A stretch of 20,802 bases of DNA from Deltaproteobacteria bacterium. Lineage in GTDB: Bacteria > Desulfobacterota > Dissulfuribacteria > Dissulfuribacterales > QOAL01. The notes beneath the pieces were generated by a model. That model worked only from the letters and a program-made list of their open reading frames with translations. It was not told the origin of the DNA and did no database searches. The stretch lies in contig JALSKY010000073.1 in the NCBI GenBank assembly GCA_026988585.1, positions 1 through 20,802 on the forward strand, written 5' to 3'. The translations under genes were made by a program, and so were the position numbers. Shown piece by piece: positions 7,653 to 16,244 of the stretch (positions are counted from its first letter, which is position 1; each line of letters opens with the position of its first letter).

Positions 7653-8903
7653 CTATCCCTTGAATTTCCTGAATATTACTACTGCATTGGTACCACCAAA
7701 ACCAAAAGAATTGGACAACACCACTTCCAGATCCATCTCCCTCGCCTGGTTGGGACAGTAATCCAGATCACACTCAGGATCAGGATTTTCAAGGTTCATG
7801 GTTGGTGGAACCACACCGTCCCTAATGGCCAGCACTGAAAAGACACTCTCAATTCCACCTGCTCCACCGAGGAGATGGCCGGTCATGGACTTGGTAGAGC
7901 TGACAGGAATCTTGTAGGCATGTTCTCCCAAGACACTCTTGATAGCCCTGGTTTCGCATACATCGTTTAGCGGTGTACTGGTGCCATGGGCATTTATGTA
8001 ATCTATATCCTCAGGTGCCAGGCCTGCATCCTCCAAGGCCATCTTCATGCATCTGGCCCCGCCCTCTCCATCTTCAGGAGGGGCTGTCATGTGATATGCA
8101 TCTCCAGTGACACCATATCCTACGATTTCTGCATAGATCTCAGCTCCCCGGGCCTTGGCATGATCCAGGGACTCCAGGATGAGCATACCTGCACCCTCAG
8201 CAATGACAAAACCGTCCCTGTCCTTGTCAAAGGGTCTGGATGCCTTTTCAGGCTCGTCATTCCTTGTGGAGAGGGCCTTGAGTGAAGAGAATCCTGCAAG
8301 GGCGAGCTCTGTAATTACAGATTCGCATCCACCAGAAAAGACCACGTCTGCTGCACCCCTCTGGATGGTCTTGAAGGCCTCACCAACTGCATGAGAACCT
8401 GCAGCGCAGGCGGTACAAAACACGGTATTGGGCCCCTTGCAGTTGAACATGATGGAGACCTGGCCTGAACCCATGTTTGGGATAGCCATGGGGATAAAGA
8501 AGGGACTAACCCTCTTTGGCCCCCTGTTCACCAGGACGTCCCGGGTCTTCTCAATAGTGCCAAGCCCTCCCAAACCACAACCTGTAATCACTCCCATCCG
8601 CTCAGGATCCACCTTTTCCTGTTGGAGACCGGAGTCATCCCAGGCCATCTTTGAGGCAGCAATGGCAAACTGGACAAAAGGATCCAGACGTTTCACCAGC
8701 TTGGCAGGCATGAACTCCTTTGGATCAAACCCCTTTACCTCTCCGGCAATGCGGCTGGGATATCCGTCAGGATCAAACTTGGTCACAGGGCCAATGCCGG
8801 AAACACCATTTACGATGTTCTTCCAGCTTTCCTCCACACCTATACCTACAGGGGTGAGGAGCCCCACCCCGGTAACGACTACTCTTCTCTTTTCAGAAGT
8901 CAT
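7653..8903 (-). CDS. fabF: 3-oxoacyl-ACP synthase II FabF
   Basis: Condensing enzyme that elongates acyl-ACP with malonyl-ACP in type II fatty-acid synthesis. From the ATG at 8903 it has 416 residues, the usual KAS II length. The Cys-His-His triad is complete: C166 in FCTACAAGSHA, H306 in INAHGTSTPLND and H343 in SSTKSMTGHLLGGAGG. The C-terminal NSFGFGGTNA glycine motif is present. A TTG two codons upstream (8909) is an alternative start; only a weak AGGG precedes either codon, and coupling from acpP, whose stop is 16 bases upstream, is plausible. It directly follows acpP, its carrier partner, as in most bacteria. Confidence 0.97.
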   Translation of the reverse strand: MTSEKRRVVVTGVGLLTPVGIGVEESWKNIVNGVSGIGPVTKFDPDGYPSRIAGEVKGFDPKEFMPAKLVKRLDPFVQFAIAASKMAWDDSGLQQEKVDPERMGVITGCGLGGLGTIEKTRDVLVNRGPKRVSPFFIPMAIPNMGSGQVSIMFNCKGPNTVFCTACAAGSHAVGEAFKTIQRGAADVVFSGGCESVITELALAGFSSLKALSTRNDEPEKASRPFDKDRDGFVIAEGAGMLILESLDHAKARGAEIYAEIVGYGVTGDAYHMTAPPEDGEGGARCMKMALEDAGLAPEDIDYINAHGTSTPLNDVCETRAIKSVLGEHAYKIPVSSTKSMTGHLLGGAGGIESVFSVLAIRDGVVPPTMNLENPDPECDLDYCPNQAREMDLEVVLSNSFGFGGTNAVVIFRKFKG

Positions 8904-8919
8904 GAGCAAGATGCCCTAT

Positions 8920-9153
8920 CTATCCCATGTTGTTTTTTACATAATCTATGACATCCTGTACAGAACGGAGCTTTTCAGCATCTTCATCAGCTATCTCCAT
9001 GCCGAACTCCTCCTCGAATGCCATGACCAGCTCCACCAGGTCCAGGGAATCTGCCCCAAGGTCATCTGCAAAAGTGGCCTGGGGAACAACCTTTTCCTTG
9101 GGTACGTCGAGATGATTTGCAATAATCTCTATTATCTTTTCCTGAACATCCAT
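8920..9153 (-). CDS. acpP: Acyl carrier protein
   Basis: Small acidic carrier that holds growing acyl chains on a phosphopantetheine arm. The 77 residues and the motif GADSLDLVELVMAFEEEFG are canonical; S36 in DSLD is the attachment site. Helix II and the recognition helix are rich in Glu and Asp, as expected. A strong AGGAGG eight bases before the ATG fits the very high expression of ACP. It sits between fabG and fabF. Confidence 0.98.
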   Translation of the reverse strand: MDVQEKIIEIIANHLDVPKEKVVPQATFADDLGADSLDLVELVMAFEEEFGMEIADEDAEKLRSVQDVIDYVKNNMG

Positions 9154-9281
9154 CTTTGATTCCTCCTGCTATTCTTAGAATTTTGTTTCTTTCATCCAGT
9201 TCAGCCCGGCAGAAACCCTGAAGAAATCCTTAAACCTGACCGATCTGGACAAACTCCCTATTCCTGCTCAAAATACTACTG
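9154..9281. other. fabG-acpP intergenic region
   Basis: 128 bases with no ORF of note and no terminator-like hairpin. On the minus strand it ends in the strong acpP Shine-Dalgarno AGGAGG. It could carry an extra acpP promoter, but I see no clear -35/-10 pair. Confidence 0.3.
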
Positions 9282-10040
9282 CTACTGACACAAAAGGCCA
9301 CCATTCACATGGAGGGTATGTCCTGTAACATAGCCTGCATCATCCGATGCCAAAAAGGCTACTGCAGATGCAACATCTTCAGGGGAACCCATTCGTCCCA
9401 GGGGTATGGATGCCAACAGCCCATCCTTTATCTTGTCGCTGAGAACTGCAGTCATATCTGTTTCTATGAAACCTGGAGCAACAAGATTGACTGTGATCCC
9501 CCGGGGAGCAAACTCCCTGGCAAGGGACCTGGTAAACCCTTCCAAGCCTGCCTTTGTTGCTGCATAGTTGGCCTGTCCTGCATTTCCCATGGCACCCACC
9601 ACGGAACCGATATTTATGATACGCCCCCAGCGGCTCTTCATCATGGGCATGGCTACTGCCTGGGTACAGTTGAATGCACCCTTCAGATTGACCTGAAAGA
9701 CCCTGTCCCAATCATCCTCTTTCATTCTTGCCAAAAGACCATCTCTCGTTATCCCGGCATTATTCACCAGGACCTGAACAGGCCCATGCTCCTTGATGGC
9801 AGAAGCTATGGCATCCTTTACAGCACCATGATCTGACACGTCAAAACAGAGGATAGCGCCATCTCCACCAATAGAATTGATCTGGCCTAATACCTCCTGG
9901 GCAGCATCACTGCTACTGGAACAGTTTACCAAAACAAAGGCACCCATCTCTGCCAATCTGAGGCTTATTGCCCTGCCAATCCCCCGGGAACCACCAGTAA
10001 CCAGGGCTGTCTTTCCTGAAAGAACCTTTTCTGTACACAT
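9282..10040 (-). CDS. fabG: 3-oxoacyl-ACP reductase FabG
   Basis: NADPH-dependent short-chain dehydrogenase reducing 3-oxoacyl-ACP to 3-hydroxyacyl-ACP. The 252 residues show the nucleotide-binding TGGSRGIG (15-22), NNAG (93-96), N118 in VNLKG, S146 in GSVVG, and the YxxxK pair Y159/K163 in NYAATKAG. The ending GGLLCQ is close to the typical FabG tail. It begins 29 bases after the etfA stop, so it is probably in one transcript with acd-etfBA upstream and acpP-fabF downstream. Other SDR functions are possible by sequence alone, but this context makes FabG very likely. Confidence 0.95.
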   Translation of the reverse strand: MCTEKVLSGKTALVTGGSRGIGRAISLRLAEMGAFVLVNCSSSSDAAQEVLGQINSIGGDGAILCFDVSDHGAVKDAIASAIKEHGPVQVLVNNAGITRDGLLARMKEDDWDRVFQVNLKGAFNCTQAVAMPMMKSRWGRIINIGSVVGAMGNAGQANYAATKAGLEGFTRSLAREFAPRGITVNLVAPGFIETDMTAVLSDKIKDGLLASIPLGRMGSPEDVASAVAFLASDDAGYVTGHTLHVNGGLLCQ

Positions 10041-10069
10041 GATGCAATCCTTAGAAGATCATAATGATT

Positions 10070-11293
10070 CTATCCGCCAGTCTGCCCTGCCCCTTTACAG
10101 ATACGCTGAAGCAAGAGCTGCAGAATCTCATGAACGTCTCCAACTATACCATAGGTAGCAACATCGAAAATCGGGGCATCCGGATCCTTGTTCACAGCAA
10201 CTATAATCTCTGAACCCTGCATCCCTACCAGATGCTGAATCGCGCCGCTAACACCAAAACCGAGATAGAGCTTAGGAGCAACTGTGGCACCGGTCTGACC
10301 AATCTGATGGTGATGAGATATCCATCCAGCATCGGTTATGGCCCTGGTTGCACCGACAGCACCCTCCAAACAGTTTGCAAGCTGCTCCAGAGCCTTCAAA
10401 TTATCTTCTGACCCGATCCCCCTGCCAGCAGTGACAATTACCTGGGAATTTGCAAGATCCGGGCCCTGTAAATCCTCTACCTTCCGCTCTACGACACGAA
10501 CTCCAGACTTCAGATCCTCCGGAGAGAGTTCAATTTCATCTATCTCAATCTGTCTTCCTGAATTGCCGGAATCCTCAAAATCCATAGATGGAGCCCTGAA
10601 TACATTTGGACGCACGGTTGCCATCTGAGGCCGATGGTTGGGACATACTATGGTGGCAAGAAGGTTGCCTCCAAAGGCAGGCCTTGTCTGTAGAAGGGCA
10701 CGATCTTCCGCTCTTATCTCCAGTTGGGTGCAGTCTGCAGTCAATCCTGTCTCCAGCATAGTGGCGACCTGAGGCAGAAATGCCCTGCCCATGGAGGTGG
10801 CACCTGCGAGAATCACTTCAGGCTTCTGTTCAGAGGCAAGACGGGATAGTATCCTGGCCCAGACATCCTCGGAAAAACCCTCAAGTTCCGGTGAATCAGC
10901 CACTAATACCCTGTCAGCACCGGCATTTCCGAGAACTTCTGCCTGATCTCGGCTTCCACTGCCTATGGCAACGGCACAAAGCTCCTCCCCAAGGGCATCG
11001 GCCAGTTCCCGTCCCTTGCCGAGAAGCTCGAAGACCACTGGTGCATATTCACCATTCCTAAACTCTGCAAACACCCAGACGCCGCGCCACTGATCCAGTT
11101 CTGCAGCAGAACCGGTTTCCTCCCGTTCTATGGTTATGGCATCGGCCGGACAGTTCTCTGCACAGGTGCCGCACAGGGTACACTTGTCCAGGTCCACCTG
11201 AGCTGTGTCACCAACCAGGGAGATAGCCCCGTAACTGCATACATCCGGGCATACACCACAGCCTGAACATAATTCCTTGTCAACACTAATCAT
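10070..11293 (-). CDS. etfA: Electron transfer flavoprotein alpha subunit with N-terminal 2[4Fe-4S] ferredoxin domain
   Basis: Large ETF subunit; with EtfB it passes electrons between acyl-CoA dehydrogenase and other carriers. The 407 residues exceed the usual 310-340 because of an N-terminal ferredoxin domain with two complete 4Fe-4S motifs (C9, C12, C15, C19 and C38, C41, C44, C48). The ETF alpha core follows from about residue 70. The C-terminal FAD domain has GRGIGSEDN (290-298), HHHQIGQTG (327-335), and a block from PKLYLGFGVSG to VNKDPDAPIF (340-376). It starts 3 bases after the etfB stop. The ferredoxin-EtfA fusion is known from CarE of the bifurcating caffeyl-CoA reductase and from some lactate dehydrogenase ETFs. 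Its location in a fatty-acid operon is odd. Confidence 0.95.
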   Translation of the reverse strand: MISVDKELCSGCGVCPDVCSYGAISLVGDTAQVDLDKCTLCGTCAENCPADAITIEREETGSAAELDQWRGVWVFAEFRNGEYAPVVFELLGKGRELADALGEELCAVAIGSGSRDQAEVLGNAGADRVLVADSPELEGFSEDVWARILSRLASEQKPEVILAGATSMGRAFLPQVATMLETGLTADCTQLEIRAEDRALLQTRPAFGGNLLATIVCPNHRPQMATVRPNVFRAPSMDFEDSGNSGRQIEIDEIELSPEDLKSGVRVVERKVEDLQGPDLANSQVIVTAGRGIGSEDNLKALEQLANCLEGAVGATRAITDAGWISHHHQIGQTGATVAPKLYLGFGVSGAIQHLVGMQGSEIIVAVNKDPDAPIFDVATYGIVGDVHEILQLLLQRICKGAGQTGG

Positions 11294-11296
11294 GGG

Positions 11297-12085
11297 CTAT
11301 AAAATTCCTGCTCCTTTGAGCCTTTCAACCAGGGCCTCCACCTGCTCTTCAGGAGAGCCTTCCAACATCTCCTTCCTGGCCTCGAAGGTGGGGATATATG
11401 TGGATGCTACCTGGGTTGGCGAACCCTTGAGACCTATTCTATCCGGATCTGCTCCGATATCCTCGGCTGTCCATACCGGGATCTTGGCCTTCTTGGCCCT
11501 CATCTTACCCTTTAACGAAGGCACTCTCGGTGTATTCAGAGAGGCAATAGTGGTAAAGAGAGCAGGAAATTCAACCTCGACCAGGTCATAACCAAACTCA
11601 TTCATCCGCTTGACCCTAAGGCCTTTGCCCCCTTCCAGCACCTCCATATCACCGATACAGGTAACACACGGTATCCCGAGACGCACGGAAAGGCCAGGAC
11701 CTACCTGGGCTGTATCACCGTCAATGGCCTGTTTACCGCAAAAGACCAGATCAGCACCTCCCAGTTTTTCAATGGCCTTGGATAGAGTATATGTAGTTGC
11801 CAGGGTATCTGCACCGGCAAAGGCCCGGTCCGAAACAACAACCCCCTGATCCACTCCAAGGGAGATGGCCTCACGGATGGCCTCCTCGGCCTGGGGCGGC
11901 CCCATGGTAACAGCAGTGACCGTCCCCCCAAGTTCATCCCTGACCTGGAGAGCTGCCTCTATTGCATTGTAATCAAAGGGATTAATGACACTCTTCACAC
12001 CATCACGAATCAGGGTGCCCTTTTCCCGGTCCCACTTGACACTGGCTGCATCCGGAACCTGTTTTATACAGACTATGATATTCAT
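11297..12085 (-). CDS. etfB: Electron transfer flavoprotein beta subunit
   Basis: Small ETF subunit, 262 residues. The N-terminal IVCIKQVPD (4-12) and NPFDYNAIEAAL (35-46) are typical. At 119-130 it reads QAIDGDTAQVGP. That form is seen in bifurcating ETFs, where EtfB holds a second FAD; classical ETFs that bind AMP there have a DDDCNQTG-like sequence. This points to a bifurcating type, from family knowledge and not from a test. The C-terminal half has NTPRVPSLKGKMRAKK, also common in anaerobes. It lies between the acyl-CoA dehydrogenase gene (33-base gap) and etfA (3-base gap), an arrangement that supports a ternary complex. Confidence 0.95.
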   Translation of the reverse strand: MNIIVCIKQVPDAASVKWDREKGTLIRDGVKSVINPFDYNAIEAALQVRDELGGTVTAVTMGPPQAEEAIREAISLGVDQGVVVSDRAFAGADTLATTYTLSKAIEKLGGADLVFCGKQAIDGDTAQVGPGLSVRLGIPCVTCIGDMEVLEGGKGLRVKRMNEFGYDLVEVEFPALFTTIASLNTPRVPSLKGKMRAKKAKIPVWTAEDIGADPDRIGLKGSPTQVASTYIPTFEARKEMLEGSPEEQVEALVERLKGAGIL

Positions 12086-12118
12086 ATCAACGCTACAGGC
12101 AAAAATGGGAATTCCTAT

Positions 12119-13279
12119 CTACTTTGCTGCATATTCCTTGTTGAGGGCCTGGGCAATCACATTCTTCTGGATCTGATTGGTGCCCTCATAGATCTGCAGG
12201 ATCTTGGCATCCCGCATCATCTTTTCCACTGGATATTCCTGCATATAACCATATCCACCAAGCACCTGTACCGCATCGGTGGTGACCTTCATAGCCACAT
12301 CTGTAGGAAACAGCTTGGACATAGCAGAAAGTTTTGAAAAATTCTTTACTCCGCCATCAATGGTCCTGGCAACTGCATATACCAAGGCACGGGACGCCTC
12401 TATCTCAGTAGCCATATCGGCAAGCATGTGCTGAATCGCCTGAAACGAGATGATAGGCTGGCCAAACTGAACCCTCTCCTTGGCATACTTGACCGATTCG
12501 TCCAGAGCTGCCTGGGCGAGCCCAACACCAATTGCTCCAATTCCGGGACGGGCCAGATCCAGGGTGCGCATGGCTACGATGAAACCCTGCCCCCTCCTGC
12601 CGAGAAGTCTATCCTTGGGTATGCGGCACTCATTGAATATGAGCTCTCTTGTAGAAGATGCCCGGAGCCCCATCTTCTTCTCCTTCTTTCCAAAGGAGAA
12701 CCCCTCATCACCCTTCTCCAGGATAAAGGCGGATGCGCCGCGTGCACCCTTATGTTTGTCTGTCATGGCAATGATGGTGTATATCTCAGCCTCCCCACCA
12801 TTGGTGATCCACTGCTTCGTACCGTTGATAACCCAGTGATCACCCGCATCCACTGCTGTGGTCTTTATAGCCGCTGCATCGCTCCCTGCACCAGCCTCAG
12901 TAAGACCAAAGGCGACCAGTTTTTTACCTGCAGCCACGTCCGGCAGATATCTCTCCTTCTGTTCCTTGCTGCCAAAAAGAAGAATGGGATATCCACCCAA
13001 GGCACTGGCAGCAAAGGTAGTGGTGACGCCAATACATCCCCATGCAAGCTGTTCGACAGCGAGACAATTTTCAAATGTGCCACCGCCCAGCCCGCCATAT
13101 TCTTCTGGTATGTAGAGCCCGAAAAGATCTGCCTGGGCCAGATCCTTCATTATCTCCCAGGGGAATTCCTCATTACGATCCAGCTCCGCCCTGACAGGGA
13201 CTATTTTTTCTTCAGCTATCTGCCGGCACAGCTCCACGATCATCTGCTGTTCTTCAGTGAGAAAATAATTGACACTCAT
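12119..13279 (-). CDS. Acyl-CoA dehydrogenase (flavoprotein)
   Basis: FAD enzyme of the short/medium-chain acyl-CoA dehydrogenase family; it forms or, in reverse, reduces an alpha,beta double bond on acyl-CoA with ETF as partner. The 386 residues show the FAD loop FGLTEAGAGSDAAAIKTTA, WITNGG near residue 165, the GRRGQGF segment, and the catalytic base E365 in QIYEGTNQIQK. E365 is at the C-terminal position used by short-chain and butyryl-CoA enzymes. The ATG at 13279 has AAGGG about 11 bases upstream. Lying between fabH and etfB, it occupies the slot where fabD sits in related operons. Substrate (CoA or ACP, oxidation or reduction) cannot be decided from sequence. Confidence 0.94.
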   Translation of the reverse strand: MSVNYFLTEEQQMIVELCRQIAEEKIVPVRAELDRNEEFPWEIMKDLAQADLFGLYIPEEYGGLGGGTFENCLAVEQLAWGCIGVTTTFAASALGGYPILLFGSKEQKERYLPDVAAGKKLVAFGLTEAGAGSDAAAIKTTAVDAGDHWVINGTKQWITNGGEAEIYTIIAMTDKHKGARGASAFILEKGDEGFSFGKKEKKMGLRASSTRELIFNECRIPKDRLLGRRGQGFIVAMRTLDLARPGIGAIGVGLAQAALDESVKYAKERVQFGQPIISFQAIQHMLADMATEIEASRALVYAVARTIDGGVKNFSKLSAMSKLFPTDVAMKVTTDAVQVLGGYGYMQEYPVEKMMRDAKILQIYEGTNQIQKNVIAQALNKEYAAK

Positions 13280-13351
13280 AAAATATCAGCCCTTTCAAGA
13301 AATTCGAATCAACTGCTACTGATCAAGCAAGAGACCCTGCAAAATCAACGC

Positions 13352-14335
13352 CTACCAGGTAACTGCAGCCGAGGCCCAGGTAAAGCCCCCGCCAAAGGAA
13401 ACCATCAAAACCTTGTGGCCCGGTTTAAGGACACCCGACCTGTTAGCCTCATCCAGCGCGATTGGTATGCTCGCAGCTGAGGTATTACCATACTTATCTA
13501 TATTGATAAAGACCTTCTCCCTGGGCAGACCAAGACGCTCTCTCAGGAATTCCAGAATCCTGATGTTGGCCTGATGCGCCACTAAAAGGTCAATATCTTC
13601 ACCGGACCAGCCATTGGCCTCCAGGGCCTCCATCGCCGCTGACTCCAATGCCCTGACTGCGTGCTTGAACACCTCCCGACCATTCATCTCAATATAGTGG
13701 AGCCCCTGCTTCAACATATCCTCATCCACCATACAGGAAGTGCCCAATCCCCTCACAGTGAGCAGTTCCCACAACCTTCCATCTGCATGGAGGTGTGTGG
13801 ACATCACTCCGGAATCAGCCTCTTCAGAGGCGGCGAGAACCACTGCACCGGCACCATCACCAAAAAGCACACAGGTACTCCTGTCGCTCCAGTTGGTCCG
13901 CCGGGACAAAACCTCACTACCAATCACCAGTATTTTTTGCGTGGGCTCTGCCTTGATGAACTTGTCTGCTATGGCAAGGGCATGTAGAAACCCTGAACAG
14001 GCAGCAACCACATCGAAGGCCCCTGCCCTCTTTGCCCCAAGCTCGGCCTGCACAAGACATGCCGTTGACGGCATTGGCATATCAGGGGTAAAGGTTCCTA
14101 CTATGATCAGGTCCATATCTTCAGCTGATAGACCTGCCATCTCCAGTGCATTTCTTCCGGCCTTAGCTGCAAGAAGGGAGTTGGGTTCATCGTCGCTGGC
14201 AATATGGCGCTGGCGGATACCAGTACGGGTCGTTATCCACTCATCAGTAGTATCTATCATGGATTCCAGTTCCTTGTTGCTCAGGACCTTCCTGGGCGCA
14301 TATGAACCGGTACCGAGTATTCGAGATCGTATCAT
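13352..14335 (-). CDS. fabH: 3-oxoacyl-ACP synthase III FabH
   Basis: Initiates fatty-acid synthesis by condensing an acyl-CoA primer with malonyl-ACP. From the ATG at 14335 it has 327 residues; a GTG one codon upstream (14338) is equally possible and no strong Shine-Dalgarno separates them. The triad is complete: C113 in AACSGFLHA, H254 in LVAHQANIRI and N284 in YGNTSAASIP. The C-terminal glycine loop SFGGGFTWASA is present. It follows plsX by about 30 bases, as in most bacteria. The gene after it is acd and not fabD. Confidence 0.96.
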   Translation of the reverse strand: MIRSRILGTGSYAPRKVLSNKELESMIDTTDEWITTRTGIRQRHIASDDEPNSLLAAKAGRNALEMAGLSAEDMDLIIVGTFTPDMPMPSTACLVQAELGAKRAGAFDVVAACSGFLHALAIADKFIKAEPTQKILVIGSEVLSRRTNWSDRSTCVLFGDGAGAVVLAASEEADSGVMSTHLHADGRLWELLTVRGLGTSCMVDEDMLKQGLHYIEMNGREVFKHAVRALESAAMEALEANGWSGEDIDLLVAHQANIRILEFLRERLGLPREKVFINIDKYGNTSAASIPIALDEANRSGVLKPGHKVLMVSFGGGFTWASAAVTW

Positions 14336-14367
14336 CACAATCAGTCAACAGAAACCAAATTTATTAT

Positions 14368-15378
14368 TTATCTGGAAACCGCAGCATCAGACATGGCAGT
14401 TTCAAGTTTGTCTGCGAGCTTGCTCTCTGCAAGGCCATGGGCCATTCTTATGGCATTGCGGATCGCCTTGGATGCTGACCTGCCATGACAGATTATAGCC
14501 ACTCCCTTTACGCCAAGGAGAGGAGCACCGCCATATTCGGCATAATCGACCCGCTTGCGAAAATTGCGAAAGGCCTTGCGCGCAAGACCGTAACCCATGG
14601 TAGCAAGGAAGCTGCTTTCCAGCTCTGCCTTTAGCATCCTAAGGATGGCCTCTGCCAACCCTTCGCTGAGCTTCAGGCAGATATTTCCCACAAATCCGTC
14701 ACATACGACCACATCCACATCACCGGTAAAACAATCACGTCCCTCAACATTTCCTACAAAATTGAGAGTACTCTCCTGAAGCAGATCACGGGTCTGCTTC
14801 ACCAGCTGATTCCCCTTACTCCCCTCTTCTCCTATACTCAGGATACCGATCCTCGGAGCAGGCCGGTGCAGCACCTCCTGAACAAAGAGGGAACCCATCA
14901 CTGCAAACTGAAAAAGATGGGATGGCTTACAATCCACATTTGCCCCGACATCTATCATGAGGGAGGGTTTCTTCAGGGTAGGAAACATGGTGGCGATGGC
15001 TGGCCTGACACCCTTGATTCTGCCAAGGGTGAACATGGCTGTGGCAAGAGTGGCGCCAGAGTTCCCGGCACTGACCACGGCATCCGCACGCCCCTGCTTT
15101 ACCAGATCGAAGGCAACCTGTATGGATGAGTCCTTCTTTTTTCTCAGCGCCTCCGCTGGACTCTCATCCATTGCTACCACCTGGGTGGCGTGGACCATCT
15201 CTACAGGCAGGCTCAGCCGTTCAGTAGGAGTCATCTCCTTTTCTATAAGAGGCTCCAGAATATCCTTGTTCCCGACAAGGGCCACAGGAATACCAAAGTC
15301 TCTGGCTGCTGCAACAGCCCCCTGAACCAATACGGATGGGCCATGATCACTTGCCATGGCATCAAGCGCCACTACCAT
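14368..15378 (-). CDS. plsX: Phosphate acyltransferase PlsX
   Basis: Peripheral membrane enzyme that makes acyl-phosphate from acyl-ACP, feeding PlsY in phospholipid synthesis. The 336 residues show the family's SAGNSGATLA (102-111), IDVGANVDCKP, GILSIGEEGSKGN and VVVCDGFVGNICLK. The N-terminal motif, usually DAMGGD or DAMGSD, is DAMASD here (residues 6-11), a small departure in a conserved phosphate-binding-type loop. It begins 6 bases after the rpmF stop. The rpmF-plsX-fabH order is widespread. Confidence 0.96.
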   Translation of the reverse strand: MVVALDAMASDHGPSVLVQGAVAAARDFGIPVALVGNKDILEPLIEKEMTPTERLSLPVEMVHATQVVAMDESPAEALRKKKDSSIQVAFDLVKQGRADAVVSAGNSGATLATAMFTLGRIKGVRPAIATMFPTLKKPSLMIDVGANVDCKPSHLFQFAVMGSLFVQEVLHRPAPRIGILSIGEEGSKGNQLVKQTRDLLQESTLNFVGNVEGRDCFTGDVDVVVCDGFVGNICLKLSEGLAEAILRMLKAELESSFLATMGYGLARKAFRNFRKRVDYAEYGGAPLLGVKGVAIICHGRSASKAIRNAIRMAHGLAESKLADKLETAMSDAAVSR

Positions 15379-15384
15379 GGTCGT

Positions 15385-15573
15385 TTACTCTTGGTCCTCT
15401 TTTGATGCTGTAAAGTCCTTCCCCTTATATGTGCCGCAACTGGGGCAGATCCTGTGAGGGGCCTTGGGTTCTGCACACTGTGGACATATGGAAATAGCAG
15501 GTGCCTTAATGGCATCATGAGAACGCCTGTTTCCTCTTCTCGACCTTGAAACCTTTCTCTTTGGTACAGCCAT
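15385..15573 (-). CDS. rpmF: Large ribosomal subunit protein bL32
   Basis: 62-residue ribosomal protein with the standard MAVPKRKVSRSRRGNRRS start. It is the zinc-binding form: C30, C33, C43 and C46 are all present (CPQC and CPSC). Some bacteria have a Cys-less copy used under zinc shortage; none is seen here. GGAGG lies about 11 bases upstream of the ATG. It is next to the DUF177 gene, its usual partner. Confidence 0.98.
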   Translation of the reverse strand: MAVPKRKVSRSRRGNRRSHDAIKAPAISICPQCAEPKAPHRICPSCGTYKGKDFTASKEDQE

Positions 15574-15689
15574 TTTATCTTATACCTCCGTATGGAAATT
15601 TCTCTGTCAATATTGCCTTTTTAATCTGACAATCAGTATAAACCCTGAGATTTTTCTGCCACCTTAGTGCATACAGGGTCAATATACCA
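15574..15689. other. DUF177-rpmF intergenic region
   Basis: 116 bases, minus-strand leader of rpmF. It contains the rpmF Shine-Dalgarno GGAGG and several TTGAC-like words, but none has a -10 at good spacing. No terminator-like hairpin is apparent, so read-through from the DUF177 gene is expected. Confidence 0.3.
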
Positions 15690-16241
15690 TTACTCTTTGA
15701 CAACAACGCCTTTCAGCACAGCAAAAGGCCCTTCCGGCTCCTTGGCCTCACAACGGCACTCTTCTCTGTTCAGATCGGCCCCGCACCCGGGACACAATCC
15801 CTTGCACTCCCGGGAACATAGGTTTCTGACCGGCAGTTTAAGGAGAATCTGCTCCCGAAAGAGATCATCTGCCCTGATGATCCCATCTTCATACCAATAT
15901 TCGTCAACATTTTCCTCGGTTACCTGCAACTCTCCGGGATTTTCTGCTATAAATTCGCTGGAAGGCCGAAGCAGGTAGAAAAAATCGGTTGCGACCTCCT
16001 GCTCAAAAGATACCAGGCATCTGTCACAAGGGAGTGCAATCAAAGCATCCAGTTCACCCTTGATCTGGACATCCTTCCCCTGCCTGAACAGTTCCAGCCG
16101 CCCGCTGCCCCTGAGCATGGACTTGTCAGGATCAAATTGTGCCATCCCCCTCTCAAGCTGGCTGTAATTAAGAAACAGTCCATCACGAGGGATATCCTCC
16201 ACCACTATGGAGAACTCACTTTTATCTTTTGTTTTTTTCAT
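15690..16241 (-). CDS. yceD: DUF177 (YceD) family protein
   Basis: 183-residue member of the DUF177/YceD family, whose gene nearly always precedes rpmF. Family members have been linked to 23S rRNA accumulation or ribosome assembly; the exact role is not settled. The conserved cysteines are visible: C72 and C75 in PCDRC, then C142, C146, C150 and C153 in a CKGLCPGCGADLN block, with C162 and C164 after it, suggesting a metal site. The ATG at 16241 has no clear Shine-Dalgarno. A 23-codon ORF ends 3 bases upstream, so coupling may help initiation. The long leader before it begins at a good promoter. Confidence 0.9.
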   Translation of the reverse strand: MKKTKDKSEFSIVVEDIPRDGLFLNYSQLERGMAQFDPDKSMLRGSGRLELFRQGKDVQIKGELDALIALPCDRCLVSFEQEVATDFFYLLRPSSEFIAENPGELQVTEENVDEYWYEDGIIRADDLFREQILLKLPVRNLCSRECKGLCPGCGADLNREECRCEAKEPEGPFAVLKGVVVKE

Positions 16242-16244
16242 ATC

